64,000 nucleotides of DNA from Desulfobulbaceae bacterium DB1 (lineage in GTDB: Bacteria; Desulfobacterota; Desulfobulbia; Desulfobulbales; SURF-16): the NCBI GenBank assembly GCA_001914235.1, contig MQUF01000008.1:124001-188000 (forward strand). The letters are read 5' to 3'. Positions 1 to 7,628 of this stretch are shown here, piece by piece; the first letter of the stretch is position 1; each line of letters begins with the position of its first letter. Below the pieces are notes generated by a model. It was not told the DNA's origin, ran no database searches, and saw only the letters and a list, made by a program, of their open reading frames with translations. The position numbers and the translations under genes were made by a program.

Positions 1-353
1 GGGAAAAGACGCCGGATGCGGCGAAGGCCATCACCGTTTCCCTGGGCTATGAAACCCTGAGCAGCGAGGGCATGAAGTGCCTGAACTTCAAAAAACATGA
101 GCAGACCTCCAACCAGGTCATTGTTTTTCAGGTAACGGATAGTGGTATCGGCATGAATCCTGAAACAAAAAAACGTTGCCTTGAGCCGTTTTTCACCACC
201 AAGGAGGTGGGTGAAGGCACCGGGCTCGGCCTGTCCGTCACCCTGGGGATTATCCGGGAGTTGAATTTCCATCTGGAGATTGAAAGCAGTGAAGGGGAGG
301 GCGCCACGTTCCGGGTGGTCATTCCGGTGGCATGGGAAGATTGTATCTCATAA
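1..353 (+). CDS. Sensor histidine kinase, C-terminal ATPase domain (5' truncated by window edge)
   Basis: The reading frame is open from base 3, so the start lies upstream of the window. What remains is the end of a HATPase_c domain: the G1 box (DSGIGM), the F box (EPFFTTK) and the G2 box (GEGTGLGLS). This is the ATP-binding part that phosphorylates the missing DHp histidine. The sensory and DHp regions cannot be seen. The stop lies 32 bp before an NtrC-type response regulator, so the two are probably a cognate pair. Family call is firm; the signal is unknown. Confidence 0.9.
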   Translation, partial: EKTPDAAKAITVSLGYETLSSEGMKCLNFKKHEQTSNQVIVFQVTDSGIGMNPETKKRCLEPFFTTKEVGEGTGLGLSVTLGIIRELNFHLEIESSEGEGATFRVVIPVAWEDCIS

Positions 354-385
354 AGAAAATTGCCTGTTGCAAAGGATGAATTCGC

Positions 386-1807
386 ATGGAAAACGCACTG
401 CAGCCGGATCTGCCCATCATTGTCGTTGATGACGACGAGAATGTCGCCAGGGCGATTGCCCGTATTCTCGGCATAAACGGCGGCTACAACAACATCATCG
501 CGGAATGCGACAGTACCAGGGTGATCGATCTGCTCAAGGAAAAAAACGGCTCCCTGGTGCTGCTTGACATCACCATGCCGAAACTGGGCGGCGATGAACT
601 GCTGGAGGAGATAGTCGCCCTTTTTCCCCATCTGCCGGTCATCATGGCCACAGCCAATGACTCCATCGATATGGTGGTGGACTGCATGAAAAAAGGGGCG
701 TTTGATTACATCGCCAAGCCTCTTGAAGGAAGCAGGCTGCTCGCCTCGGTGGGCGCGGCCCTGCAGGTGATGGAACTGCGCCGGGAAAACGAGGCCCTGC
801 GCAGCAAGGATCAGAAGACGCGGCCCGCGCATTGTGAGTTCTTCCAGGACAGCCTTGCCGAGAATCATGAAATGCTGAAACTTTTCGCCTACATGGAGCA
901 GATTGCCCCCAGCGGTCAGCCGGTGCTGATAAGCGGAGAAACCGGCGTCGGCAAGGAGCTTGCCGCCCTGGCCGTTCATCGGGCCGGCGGCAGAAAGGGC
1001 CGTTTTGTCGCGGTGAACGCGGCCGGCCTTGATGATGATATTTTCGCCGACACCCTGTTCGGCCACACGCGAGGCGCTTTTACCGGGGCAAACGCGGTCC
1101 GTGAGGGCGCGATAAGGAAGGCTGCCGCCGGCACCCTGTTTCTTGATGAAATAGGCGACTTGAGTCCCCGTTGTCAGGTGAAGCTGCTGCGTCTGCTGCA
1201 GGAAAAGGAATACTACCCCCTGGGGTCGGACACCCCGCAGACCAGCGATGCGCGCATAATCGTCGCCACCAACCGTGATTTCGCCGAGTTGCTGGCGGAC
1301 GGTACCTTTCGCCGGGATCTCTACTTCCGGCTGAATGCCCACCATGTTCATCTGCCGCCCCTGCGCCATCGTTTCGACGATCTTCCCCTGCTGGTCCCTC
1401 ATTTCGTCGGCCAGGCCGCCAGGGAGTTCGGCAAGAGCAAGCTTGTCGTGCCCCGGGAGCTCTATGCGCTTCTGGAGAATTATTCCTTTCCCGGCAATAT
1501 CCGAGAGCTCAAGGCCATGATTTACGACGCGGTAAGCCGTCAGCAGGGATATGTCCTGGGTCTTGACGCCTTTGCCGGGCTGATGGGCATGAAGCCGCAG
1601 CAGGGCACCCTGCCGGCGCCCGCCGCCGGCAGGGGGAGTTTCGGGCCGGAGCTGCCTTCCATGAAGGATGTCCGCCGCCGGCTGGCCGAAGAGGCGCTCA
1701 AGCGCAGCAACGGCAATGTCAGCCTTGCCGCCAGGCTTATCGGGCTGACCCGCCAGTCCCTCAGTCAGTTCATCCGCAACAAAGACATTAACGGCACCAC
1801 ACGGTGA
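386..1807 (+). CDS. NtrC-family sigma-54-dependent response regulator
   Basis: 473 aa with three domains: receiver (about 5-125, phosphoacceptor Asp61 in LLDITMP, conserved Lys111), AAA+ sigma-54 interaction domain (about 155-385) and a Fis-type HTH at the C-terminus (about 430-470). The Walker A GETGVGKE lies at 184-191, the GAFTGA loop that contacts sigma-54 at 230-235, and the Walker B DEIGD at 254-258. All are intact, so it should be an active enhancer-binding protein. The ATG at 386 follows a purine-rich AAAGGA. It sits directly behind the kinase fragment. Its target genes are unknown; two receiver genes lie downstream. Confidence 0.95.
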   Translation: MENALQPDLPIIVVDDDENVARAIARILGINGGYNNIIAECDSTRVIDLLKEKNGSLVLLDITMPKLGGDELLEEIVALFPHLPVIMATANDSIDMVVDCMKKGAFDYIAKPLEGSRLLASVGAALQVMELRRENEALRSKDQKTRPAHCEFFQDSLAENHEMLKLFAYMEQIAPSGQPVLISGETGVGKELAALAVHRAGGRKGRFVAVNAAGLDDDIFADTLFGHTRGAFTGANAVREGAIRKAAAGTLFLDEIGDLSPRCQVKLLRLLQEKEYYPLGSDTPQTSDARIIVATNRDFAELLADGTFRRDLYFRLNAHHVHLPPLRHRFDDLPLLVPHFVGQAAREFGKSKLVVPRELYALLENYSFPGNIRELKAMIYDAVSRQQGYVLGLDAFAGLMGMKPQQGTLPAPAAGRGSFGPELPSMKDVRRRLAEEALKRSNGNVSLAARLIGLTRQSLSQFIRNKDINGTTR

Positions 1808-2172
1808 AAAGATGACCCGAACCCACTTTGTTAACCCCGGCAGGAAAATCTGCGGGCAACGCTTTTCCTGCCGGGCCGTCTTTTCCTTGCCTGAAGCACC
1901 GATTCGTCGTTTCCGGCGGGCTGGATGCAAAATTTGTCAGGAAATAATGCGCCCCTCCCGGGCACCGGCCGGCAACTTTTGTGGCCCTGATCGTTTCTTG
2001 CCCCATTGCCCCTTTGCCTGATCCGGCCGTTTTCTCAATACGCTGATTTTTTAGCTGCGCTTGGCACGATTTTTTCAATGATCCAAAGGGAATAGGCAAA
2101 CCTTTGCGCAAAGGTTGTTTTCGGGTCAAGACAAGGCCTTGCCGCTTTCCAGAATCCGGGAACCGAAAAACC
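1808..2172. other. 365-bp intergenic region with no supported gene
   Basis: Short ORFs occur on both strands but none has a plausible ribosome-binding site and recognisable protein. A partial sigma-54-like element (TGGCACG at 2062-2068 followed by TTTCA) precedes the receiver gene at 2173. It lacks the G of the -12 GC dinucleotide, so I do not call it a promoter. No terminator hairpin with a T-tract is obvious after the regulator. Confidence 0.4.
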
Positions 2173-2547
2173 ATGAAAAAACGATTTTTAATAGTCGATG
2201 ATCAATCCATAGTCCGCGGCTTTCTCAAGGATCTTTTCCTCCATTTTGACTTACGCTGTGAAGAAGCGCGGAACGGCAGGGAAGCGATTGAAAAGTGGGA
2301 ACACGAAGAATTTCTGGCCATTCTGATGGATATTGAGATGCCGGTCATGGACGGGCTGCAGGCAGCCGGCATCATCCGCGCCCGGGAAAAGGTTGAAAAC
2401 CGTGCCTATACGCCGATTTATGCCGTTTCCGGCTGCACGTTCGATGATCCCGAACAAAGATGCAAAATGGCCGGTATGGACGGCTTTATCGCCAAACCGG
2501 TAGCGATCAATGAATTGCTTGAAATAGTCAAGCCGTTGGCCGGGTAA
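2173..2547 (+). CDS. Single-domain response regulator (CheY-like), copy 1 of a tandem pair
   Basis: 124 aa consisting only of a receiver fold: acidic pair VDD at 8-10, phosphoacceptor Asp53 in LMDIEMP, and Lys in AKPV near the C-terminus. There is no output domain, so it probably works by protein contact or as a phosphorelay shuttle. I start it at ATG 2173; an upstream in-frame TTG (2104) would add 23 residues that do not belong to the fold. It shares long identical stretches with the next receiver gene (for example NGREAIEKWE and the AVSGC region), which indicates local duplication. Confidence 0.88.
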   Translation: MKKRFLIVDDQSIVRGFLKDLFLHFDLRCEEARNGREAIEKWEHEEFLAILMDIEMPVMDGLQAAGIIRAREKVENRAYTPIYAVSGCTFDDPEQRCKMAGMDGFIAKPVAINELLEIVKPLAG

Positions 2548-2811
2548 GCCGTGCAAAAAAACATCGCCAACTTTTTCATGAAAATTCTTGAAGAATTTCC
2601 CGAAGATAGTATCTTTAACTCGTATGCATTTGCTGATCACAATGAGCGATTTCATAAAATTCCTTTTTCCCAGGGCGGGAAACATGAAAATCAAAGAGAT
2701 CTTTTTATTCCGCACGCTGTCTCAGGGATAGCAACGTTTTTTTGTGAGGAATTCATCCGTGCGACGTCATCGGAATAAATCGGCTGTTTGTGCCGGAATG
2801 GAGAAAGTGGA

Positions 2812-3195
2812 GTGACCCCTACACCGAAAAAATTTCTCGTTGTTGACGACGAGAATCTCATACGTTTTTATCTCAAGGAGTTTTTCAAGGTTCACGATTT
2901 GCTGGTGGATGAGGCCACGAATGGCCGGGAAGCGATTGAAAAATGGGAACTGGGTGAATATGCCGGCATCCTGATGGATATCAAAATGCCTGAGATTGAC
3001 GGCTTTGAGGCTACCCGCGTCATCCGCCGGCGGGAAAAAGAGCAGGGGCGTCGCTACACCCCCATTTTTGCCGTTTCCGGCTGCAGTTTTCAAAATTTTG
3101 CCGGACAGTGCAACGAGGCCGGCATGGATGGCTGCATCGCCAAGCCGGTTGATTTTGAGAAATTGGTTGACCTGCTTCTGCCCCTGGCAAAGTAA
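2812..3195 (+). CDS. Single-domain response regulator (CheY-like), copy 2 of a tandem pair
   Basis: 127 aa receiver with phosphoacceptor Asp56 in LMDIKMP and conserved Lys in AKPV. The GTG at 2812 is preferred because GGAG ends 8 nt before it; a start 8 codons upstream lacks a good site. It is a diverged paralogue of the gene at 2173, separated by 264 bp in which I find no convincing gene. Like copy 1 it has no effector domain. A cognate kinase is not identifiable, though the truncated kinase at base 1 is nearby. Confidence 0.87.
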   Translation: MTPTPKKFLVVDDENLIRFYLKEFFKVHDLLVDEATNGREAIEKWELGEYAGILMDIKMPEIDGFEATRVIRRREKEQGRRYTPIFAVSGCSFQNFAGQCNEAGMDGCIAKPVDFEKLVDLLLPLAK

Positions 3196-3241
3196 TTTCG
3201 TTCTTCCCTTCCGCACTTCCTTTCAAGCCGTTTTTCCAAAA

Positions 3242-4774
3242 TCACCTTTTCCGCGGCGGACCGCTTCGACCTCTCCCCTTGGAGGGACGATGGCTTTTAT
3301 TCGCGGCTGCCGGACGGCGGGATGGGGTATTCAGCTTTTCCAGATCGATTGAATCGGGCAATTTCAGCCACTCCGGATCCGGCAGCGTGCATTCAAGCTT
3401 GTGGCCGATATATGCCTCGATATCAGGGATGTAGAAGGAATCCTCCTCCGTGGCGAAACTGATGGAGATGCCGGTTTTCCCCGCCCGGCCGGTGCGGCCG
3501 ATGCGGTGGACGTAATCCTCCGCTTCATAGGGCAGGGTGAAATTGAACACATGGCTGACCCCTTCAACATGGATGCCGCGACCGGCCACGTCGGTGGCCA
3601 CCAGTATCTGGATCTTGCCTGACTTGAAATCATCCAGGGTCTGCATCCGTTTCTTTTGAGCCACGTCGCCGGACAGGAGATCGCATTTAATCTTGCAACG
3701 CAGCAGCATGTCGGTCAGTTTTCTTGTTTCATCCCTGCGGTTGCCGAAGATAATGGCCCGGTCGATATTCTGCCGGGTGATGATGTTGTAGAGCAGGGCA
3801 TAGCGGTCGTTGGCCGCGACCATGTAAACGATTTCCTCAACCGAGTCAACGGTGACCTGGTCCGGTTCAATCTCCACGATTACCGGCTCTTTCGTCCACT
3901 GGGCGGAAAGGTTATGTACCTCCGGGGTGAGGGTGGCGCTGAACAGCAGTGTCTGCCGGTTGCCTTTGGGCGGCAGACTGTAGACGATGTGCCGTACGTC
4001 GGGAATAAATCCCATGTCCAGCATGCGGTCCGCCTCGTCAATGACGAAAATTTCCACCTGGCCGAGATGAATTTCCTGCTTGCGTTGAAAGTCGAGCAGC
4101 CGTCCCGGTGTCGCCACCACGATATCCACCTGTTTACCGGAGATGCTGGCAAGCTGCTTTTGGTAATCCATGCCGCCATAGACGGGAACCACGACAAGGC
4201 CGGTATAGCGGCAAAGGGATTCGCAATCCTCCGCTATCTGCAGAACAAGCTCCCGGGTGGGGGCAATGATCAGGGCGCGGGGGCTGGCGTGTTTCTTTCC
4301 CTGGCGCGGAATGTTCAACAGCCTGGTGATGGCGGTGATGAGAAACGCGGCGGTTTTGCCCGTTCCGGTCTGGGCCCTGCCGGTGGCGTCACCGCCGCTT
4401 AAGGTGTGCTTGAGGACGGCGGCCTGGATGGGGGTGCAGTAACGGAAGGAAAGATCGGCAATGCCGTGCAGCAGCGAATCGGCAATATCGAAATCCTGAA
4501 AACGCACCCGGTCTTCAACCGGCGGTACATCAAAGCTTGCCGGATCCCAGGGCAATGACTCGACGACCGGTTTCGCCGCTTCCGGGGTTGCCGTCGCCTC
4601 CATGATTTCCGGTGCTTTTCCCAGGACGACAGGTTCGGATGCAACGACAACGGACGCGGTTTTGCCCAGCTTCACCACGTCGAGACCGAACACCGCCCCT
4701 GTGACGACATATGTTGTCTGTTGCGAAGTGAATGTTTTGCCGGTCTTTCTTCTTTGTCTCTTTGCTTGCACCAT
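3242..4774 (-). CDS. DEAD-box ATP-dependent RNA helicase (RhlB/RhlE-like)
   Basis: 510 aa. The Walker A AQTGTGKT lies at 134-141, PTREL near 172, DEAD at 246-249, SAT near 280 and HRIGRTGR near 425, so all helicase motifs are present. The first ~85 residues form a low-complexity basic/Ala-Val-rich extension, and the tail is basic, as in RNA-binding extensions. Start ATG 4774 follows GAAGGA; a GTG 15 codons upstream is less likely. The core around the Q motif (YCTPIQ, GGDATGRAQTGTGKT) looks closest to RhlB-type helicases of RNA turnover, but I do not assign a symbol. It acts on structured RNA in the cytoplasm. It is monocistronic. Confidence 0.93.
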   Translation of the reverse strand: MVQAKRQRRKTGKTFTSQQTTYVVTGAVFGLDVVKLGKTASVVVASEPVVLGKAPEIMEATATPEAAKPVVESLPWDPASFDVPPVEDRVRFQDFDIADSLLHGIADLSFRYCTPIQAAVLKHTLSGGDATGRAQTGTGKTAAFLITAITRLLNIPRQGKKHASPRALIIAPTRELVLQIAEDCESLCRYTGLVVVPVYGGMDYQKQLASISGKQVDIVVATPGRLLDFQRKQEIHLGQVEIFVIDEADRMLDMGFIPDVRHIVYSLPPKGNRQTLLFSATLTPEVHNLSAQWTKEPVIVEIEPDQVTVDSVEEIVYMVAANDRYALLYNIITRQNIDRAIIFGNRRDETRKLTDMLLRCKIKCDLLSGDVAQKKRMQTLDDFKSGKIQILVATDVAGRGIHVEGVSHVFNFTLPYEAEDYVHRIGRTGRAGKTGISISFATEEDSFYIPDIEAYIGHKLECTLPDPEWLKLPDSIDLEKLNTPSRRPAAANKSHRPSKGRGRSGPPRKR

Positions 4775-4995
4775 TTTTAATCCTTCAAATCCGCTGTTGA
4801 ACGCCCAAGGAGCGCTCACTGTCCATGATTACAAATTTTCTTCAATATTAATATGTTATGTTGACCACAAAAGGTTACTGAAAAGTCCGGTAAAAGTCAA
4901 AAAAATATCATGATGACGCGGATATTTGCCTGGCGCGGCGAAACCGTCGGCCCCATGCAGATGCGCATCCAGGGAGAGGGAGAAAGTGGTCAAAC

Positions 4996-5034
4996 AAAAA
5001 AAGGACTTAGAGGTAAATTTCCTCTAAGTCCTTA
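4996..5034 (-). terminator. Rho-independent terminator of tRNA-fMet
   Basis: A perfect 13-bp inverted repeat (AAGGACTTAGAGG at 5001-5013 with its complement at 5021-5033, 7-nt loop) is followed on the minus strand by a run of T. It begins 10 nt downstream of the tRNA 3' end, which fits a one-gene tRNA transcript. Confidence 0.85.
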
Positions 5035-5043
5035 GAAATTACT

Positions 5044-5120
5044 TGGTAGCGGGGGCAGGATTTGAACCTGCGGCCTTCGGGTTATGAGCCCGACGAGCTA
5101 CCGAGCTGCTCCACCCCGCG
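5044..5120 (-). tRNA. Initiator tRNA-fMet (CAU)
   Basis: 77 nt with encoded CCA. The anticodon CAU lies in loop CTCATAA, and the anticodon stem carries the three consecutive G:C pairs (29-31 with 39-41) that mark initiators. Acceptor strand CGCGGGG faces CCCCGCT, so position 1 (C) is unpaired with position 72 (U), the initiator feature that allows formylation. E. coli has C1:A72 instead. The T-arm loop is TTCAAAT. It has its own promoter and terminator. Confidence 0.95.
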
Positions 5121-5132
5121 TCACATTTTTTG

Positions 5133-5160
5133 ATATTACAGCATATCGCGGGAAAGTCAA
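5133..5160 (-). promoter_or_regulatory. Sigma-70-type promoter of tRNA-fMet
   Basis: On the minus strand a -35 TTGACT (5155-5160) and -10 TAATAT (5133-5138) are separated by 16 bp. The -10 lies about 12 bp before the tRNA 5' end, a normal distance for a tRNA promoter. Confidence 0.65.
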
Positions 5161-5268
5161 GGCTTAAAATAGGGCATCGCCGGAAAAATGCTCAATAAGT
5201 GTTTAAATTAAAAGATTTTTTCCGGCAGTACCCAGCGTCGCCCGCCGGGCTGCGCCTATCATGGGAAC

Positions 5269-5303
5269 AAAAAAAGGCAGGACCCGGCGTAATGGCCCTG
5301 CCT
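5269..5303 (-). terminator. Rho-independent terminator of the PEP-CTERM gene
   Basis: GGCAGG (5276-5281) pairs with CCTGCC (5297-5302), extended by CC/GG after one mismatch. On the minus strand the stem is followed by seven T residues. It lies 25-60 bp past the stop of the gene that ends at 5329. Confidence 0.75.
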
Positions 5304-5328
5304 GCTCACTGTTATGCCGCAAGGAAAA

Positions 5329-6027
5329 TTATGCCTTCTTTTTCCTGCACGCGCCGAAAAGACCGGCTAAACCGGTGCCCATGAGAAGCATGGTGGCTGG
5401 TTCGGGAACCGGGGCGTTACCGACGGCGATATTGTCAACCTCGAATGCATACTGCGTACTTGTCAGCTTTACACTGTCGAAATCGGGAAGATCGAGAAAA
5501 TTTACATAAATATTGGTTGAAGGTGCTGTCTGGTTGCCGTTTGCGGCGCTCGGACTCACGACCTGGGTGCCGGTAAAGGATTCCACCAGGGTGTTGCCAT
5601 TGTAGAATGCAATGGAGTTGTATGCGTCAACGGAACCCCACCAGAGACCGAAGTAATCATAGACATTTCCCAGGGCGACGGTGACGCTGCCCGAGCTTGA
5701 GGGATTGGGTACCGACAGATAGGGTGTTTGGTCTGCCGTGGAAGTAGCATACGGTGCGGCATATTTACCACTTACGGAACCCTGTACAACCATGGCTGAC
5801 CCCGTCCAGCTCCACGACTGATCCAGCCCGCTTGCCAAAACTATCGAGGTACCGGGGGTGACACCATTAAATGTTTCAATCTGAAAATTGTCGTAATAGG
5901 TGTAAATGGATGTCTTGTCCGCCGCGGTATCCTGGCTTGAGAAATTAATGGTTGTCGCGCCGGCTACCCCGGCCAGGCCGCATATCATCGTTCCAAATGC
6001 CAAACCGGCCAAAAGCGTCTTTTTCAT
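5329..6027 (-). CDS. PEP-CTERM sorting-domain secreted protein
   Basis: 232 aa. An N-terminal signal peptide (about 1-24, ending ...GVAGA) is followed by a Ser/Thr/Asn-rich, Cys-poor beta-type body, and the last 26 residues are a PEP-CTERM signal: VPEPA, hydrophobic helix MLLMGTGLAGLFG, then ACRKKKA. Known biology: an exosortase cleaves such signals and delivers the protein to the surface or exopolysaccharide. No exosortase gene lies in this window, so the sorting enzyme must be elsewhere. The start follows AAAGGAAG. Upstream lies a sigma-54-like promoter with paired palindromes. The body's function is unknown. Confidence 0.9.
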   Translation of the reverse strand: MKKTLLAGLAFGTMICGLAGVAGATTINFSSQDTAADKTSIYTYYDNFQIETFNGVTPGTSIVLASGLDQSWSWTGSAMVVQGSVSGKYAAPYATSTADQTPYLSVPNPSSSGSVTVALGNVYDYFGLWWGSVDAYNSIAFYNGNTLVESFTGTQVVSPSAANGNQTAPSTNIYVNFLDLPDFDSVKLTSTQYAFEVDNIAVGNAPVPEPATMLLMGTGLAGLFGACRKKKA

Positions 6028-6112
6028 TTTCTTCCTTTATTCCCGTGTCTTGATTTTAAGTTGCAACTTGAGGGACCCTTACGTTATTTCCAGGGTAACA
6101 ATGTATTTGCAA

Positions 6113-6128
6113 AGCAACTTCTGGACCA
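6113..6128 (-). promoter_or_regulatory. Candidate sigma-54 (-24/-12) promoter of the PEP-CTERM gene
   Basis: On the minus strand TGGTCCA-GAAG-TTGCT has the essential GG and GC dinucleotides with correct spacing; compared with TGGCACG-N4-TTGCW it departs only in the -24 box tail. It lies about 86 bp upstream of the ATG at 6027. In some PEP-CTERM bacteria these genes depend on RpoN and the PrsK/PrsR pair, which fits. PrsK/PrsR are not identified here. Confidence 0.55.
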
Positions 6129-6244
6129 CTGAATGGTTTTGGGTGCGGAAAACGAAAATACGGGCACTTGTAACGATGTGACGTGACACGGTTGCCAAAC
6201 AGGCAGGCGCTTTTTTCCGGTTTTCCGGACCTGTTTCCCGGAAT

Positions 6245-6285
6245 CCCTACAGGGTTGGGCCGCTTTTCCGGAGTTTCTACAGAAA
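6245..6285. promoter_or_regulatory. Two palindromes, candidate enhancer (UAS) of a sigma-54 activator
   Basis: CCCTACAGGG (6245-6254) and TTTCTACAGAAA (6274-6285) are both inverted repeats with the same central CTACAG. Their centres are 30 bp apart, about three helical turns. They lie about 120-170 bp upstream of the -24/-12 element at 6113-6128, the usual distance for an enhancer-binding protein dimer pair. Functional reading is inference. Confidence 0.45.
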
Positions 6286-6390
6286 AGGGCACATCCCGTT
6301 CCACCAAAGAATGCCGAACAGAATGAGGATGAGAAGGATGATAGGTGTGAGGGTCGATGATTTCATATTATCGATCAAACGGCCAGGGGG

Positions 6391-6417
6391 TGAGATCACG
6401 AGCGACTGAGATCACGA
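6391..6417. repeat. Short direct repeat next to tRNA-Thr
   Basis: TGAGATCACGA occurs twice (6391-6401 and 6407-6417), 16 bp apart, just past the 3' end of tRNA-Thr. It might be a binding site or a small duplication; no function is evident. I see no clear T-tract terminator for the tRNA here. Confidence 0.4.
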
Positions 6418-6425
6418 AAGATTCC

Positions 6426-6501
6426 TGGAGCCACCTGCCGGGATCGAACCGGCGGCCTTCGGGTTACGAATCCGATGCTCTACCAACTGAGCTAAGGTGG
6501 C
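6426..6501 (-). tRNA. tRNA-Thr (CGU)
   Basis: 76 nt with encoded CCA. Acceptor GCCACCT pairs with AGGTGGC, the D-arm is GCTCAGTTGGTAGAGC, the anticodon loop TTCGTAA gives CGU (threonine ACG codons), and the T-arm is GCCGG-TTCGATC-CCGGC. Discriminator is U73. The last anticodon-stem pair is an A31:C39 mismatch, otherwise the cloverleaf is complete. Confidence 0.93.
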
Positions 6502-6515
6502 TCAAAGTTACGGTT

Positions 6516-6544
6516 CTTTTAGCAATTGTCTCCCGGTGTGTCAA
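6516..6544 (-). promoter_or_regulatory. Sigma-70-type promoter of tRNA-Thr
   Basis: Minus-strand -35 TTGACA (6539-6544, perfect) and -10 TAAAAG (6516-6521) are spaced by 17 bp. The -10 box sits about 14 bp before the mature 5' end. Confidence 0.6.
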
Positions 6545-6603
6545 GATTTCTCTTTGTCTCCGCGTAAAGAAGCAGGCAATGCGGCCGGGGTGCGGCGGGA
6601 GGG

Positions 6604-7617
6604 TTACAGGACCCGCAGGCCGTCAATCTCCGTCTCAAAGAGGGGAGCGGCGGCAAGTATGCCGTCCGATTCCCCGTCGCGCACCCGAACCATCGACTCC
6701 ACGGGTTTGCCGTTGATTTTTTTGGTATAGCGGACAAGGAGCCCGGCGCTTGCTCGCAGATCCTCGGCATGCCGCGAGTGACGCAGCAGGGCGATTGGTC
6801 CGGGTCGATCGTGCAGGCGCAGGACAATGTCGCCCGGCCGCTTCAATTTGAGCAGCGCGTTGTTTTCCTTTTCATCGCGTCCCATGGCAAGCCGGCCGCC
6901 ATGGGGCATTCTGAACTGACGTCCGACCAGGAGAAAGCGGATGTCGTGTCTGTTGATTTGCGCGGTTTCGTCATAAAGCATGCGTATCCGTTTTGCCAGG
7001 TTGGGGTCGGTCAACTTGCAGCCGCCGGCCGCGTTGGGGTAATCGGTGATGCCGAGACGCGCCGCGAGTTCGATCTGTCCGGATCTTCCCCTGCCGCTGA
7101 AATCCGGCAGTTTTTCCCGGTCAATGATGCCGGCCAGTTCCACCCTCGTCGGCTTCTGCGATTTCGTGCACAGGGGCCTGAGCAGCAGGGAGTCGGTGTC
7201 GCTGTCCCGCTCGATAACCCGCAGGGTGTCCTTGCGCTGCGACATGGGACGCTGACCGATGACCTCGCCGGTGATGATGAATGTGGCGCCATGGGATTCC
7301 ATCAGCTTTTTCGCTTCACTGATCATCAGGATTTTGCAGTCAATGCAGGGATTGAAGTGCTTGCCGAATCCGTGCGGCGGCCGGTGCAGCAACTCCAGGT
7401 AGGAATCGGTGATATCACGGACAATGACGTCGATGTCGTACTTGTCCTTCATTTTCCGGCGATACCCTTCTTCATCTTCCAGCAGGTCATAGTCGAAAAA
7501 CGGGGTGACAAACTTGACGGCAATGACCTTGACCCCCTGCTCGGCAACGACACGGCAGGCGAGAATACTGTCCAGGCCTCCGGAAAAAAGGGCCAGGGCT
7601 GTTACGTGCTTGTTCAT
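6604..7617 (-). CDS. PP-loop ATPase, putative tRNA 4-thiouridine synthase-like protein
   Basis: 337 aa. The N-terminal PP-loop SGGLDS (12-17) marks an adenylating enzyme of the ThiI/MnmA/TtuA superfamily. C91 and C94 (NPCIDC) and a further Cys in AAGGC could serve sulfur transfer or metal binding. The C-terminal ~100 residues (from FLLVGRQFRMP) resemble an RNA-binding module of the NFACT-R/DUF814 kind rather than the THUMP domain of ThiI. I infer a tRNA thiolation role; substrate position is unknown. It starts 11 nt after the recN stop with a weak ribosome site, so it is probably cotranscribed with recN. Confidence 0.75.
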   Translation of the reverse strand: MNKHVTALALFSGGLDSILACRVVAEQGVKVIAVKFVTPFFDYDLLEDEEGYRRKMKDKYDIDVIVRDITDSYLELLHRPPHGFGKHFNPCIDCKILMISEAKKLMESHGATFIITGEVIGQRPMSQRKDTLRVIERDSDTDSLLLRPLCTKSQKPTRVELAGIIDREKLPDFSGRGRSGQIELAARLGITDYPNAAGGCKLTDPNLAKRIRMLYDETAQINRHDIRFLLVGRQFRMPHGGRLAMGRDEKENNALLKLKRPGDIVLRLHDRPGPIALLRHSRHAEDLRASAGLLVRYTKKINGKPVESMVRVRDGESDGILAAAPLFETEIDGLRVL

Positions 7618-7628
7618 GAAAAAGTCGC

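Noticed and set aside
386-1807. The NtrC-type regulator as PrsR, the PEP-CTERM activator
   Set aside because: Its receiver does not resemble the PrsR sequences I recall and it is 4 kb from the PEP-CTERM gene with no exosortase cluster; no positive support.
128-1930. 600-codon minus-strand ORF opposite the sigma-54 regulator
   Set aside because: Antisense to a complete NtrC-family protein with all motifs; its own translation shows no domain. High-GC codon bias leaves the opposite frame open.
2062-2077. Sigma-54-like site TGGCACG-N4-TTTCA before the first receiver gene
   Set aside because: The -12 GC dinucleotide is broken (TC), so I do not call it a promoter.
2551-2778. 75-codon ORF between the two receiver genes
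   Set aside because: No ribosome site and no recognisable features; probably random.
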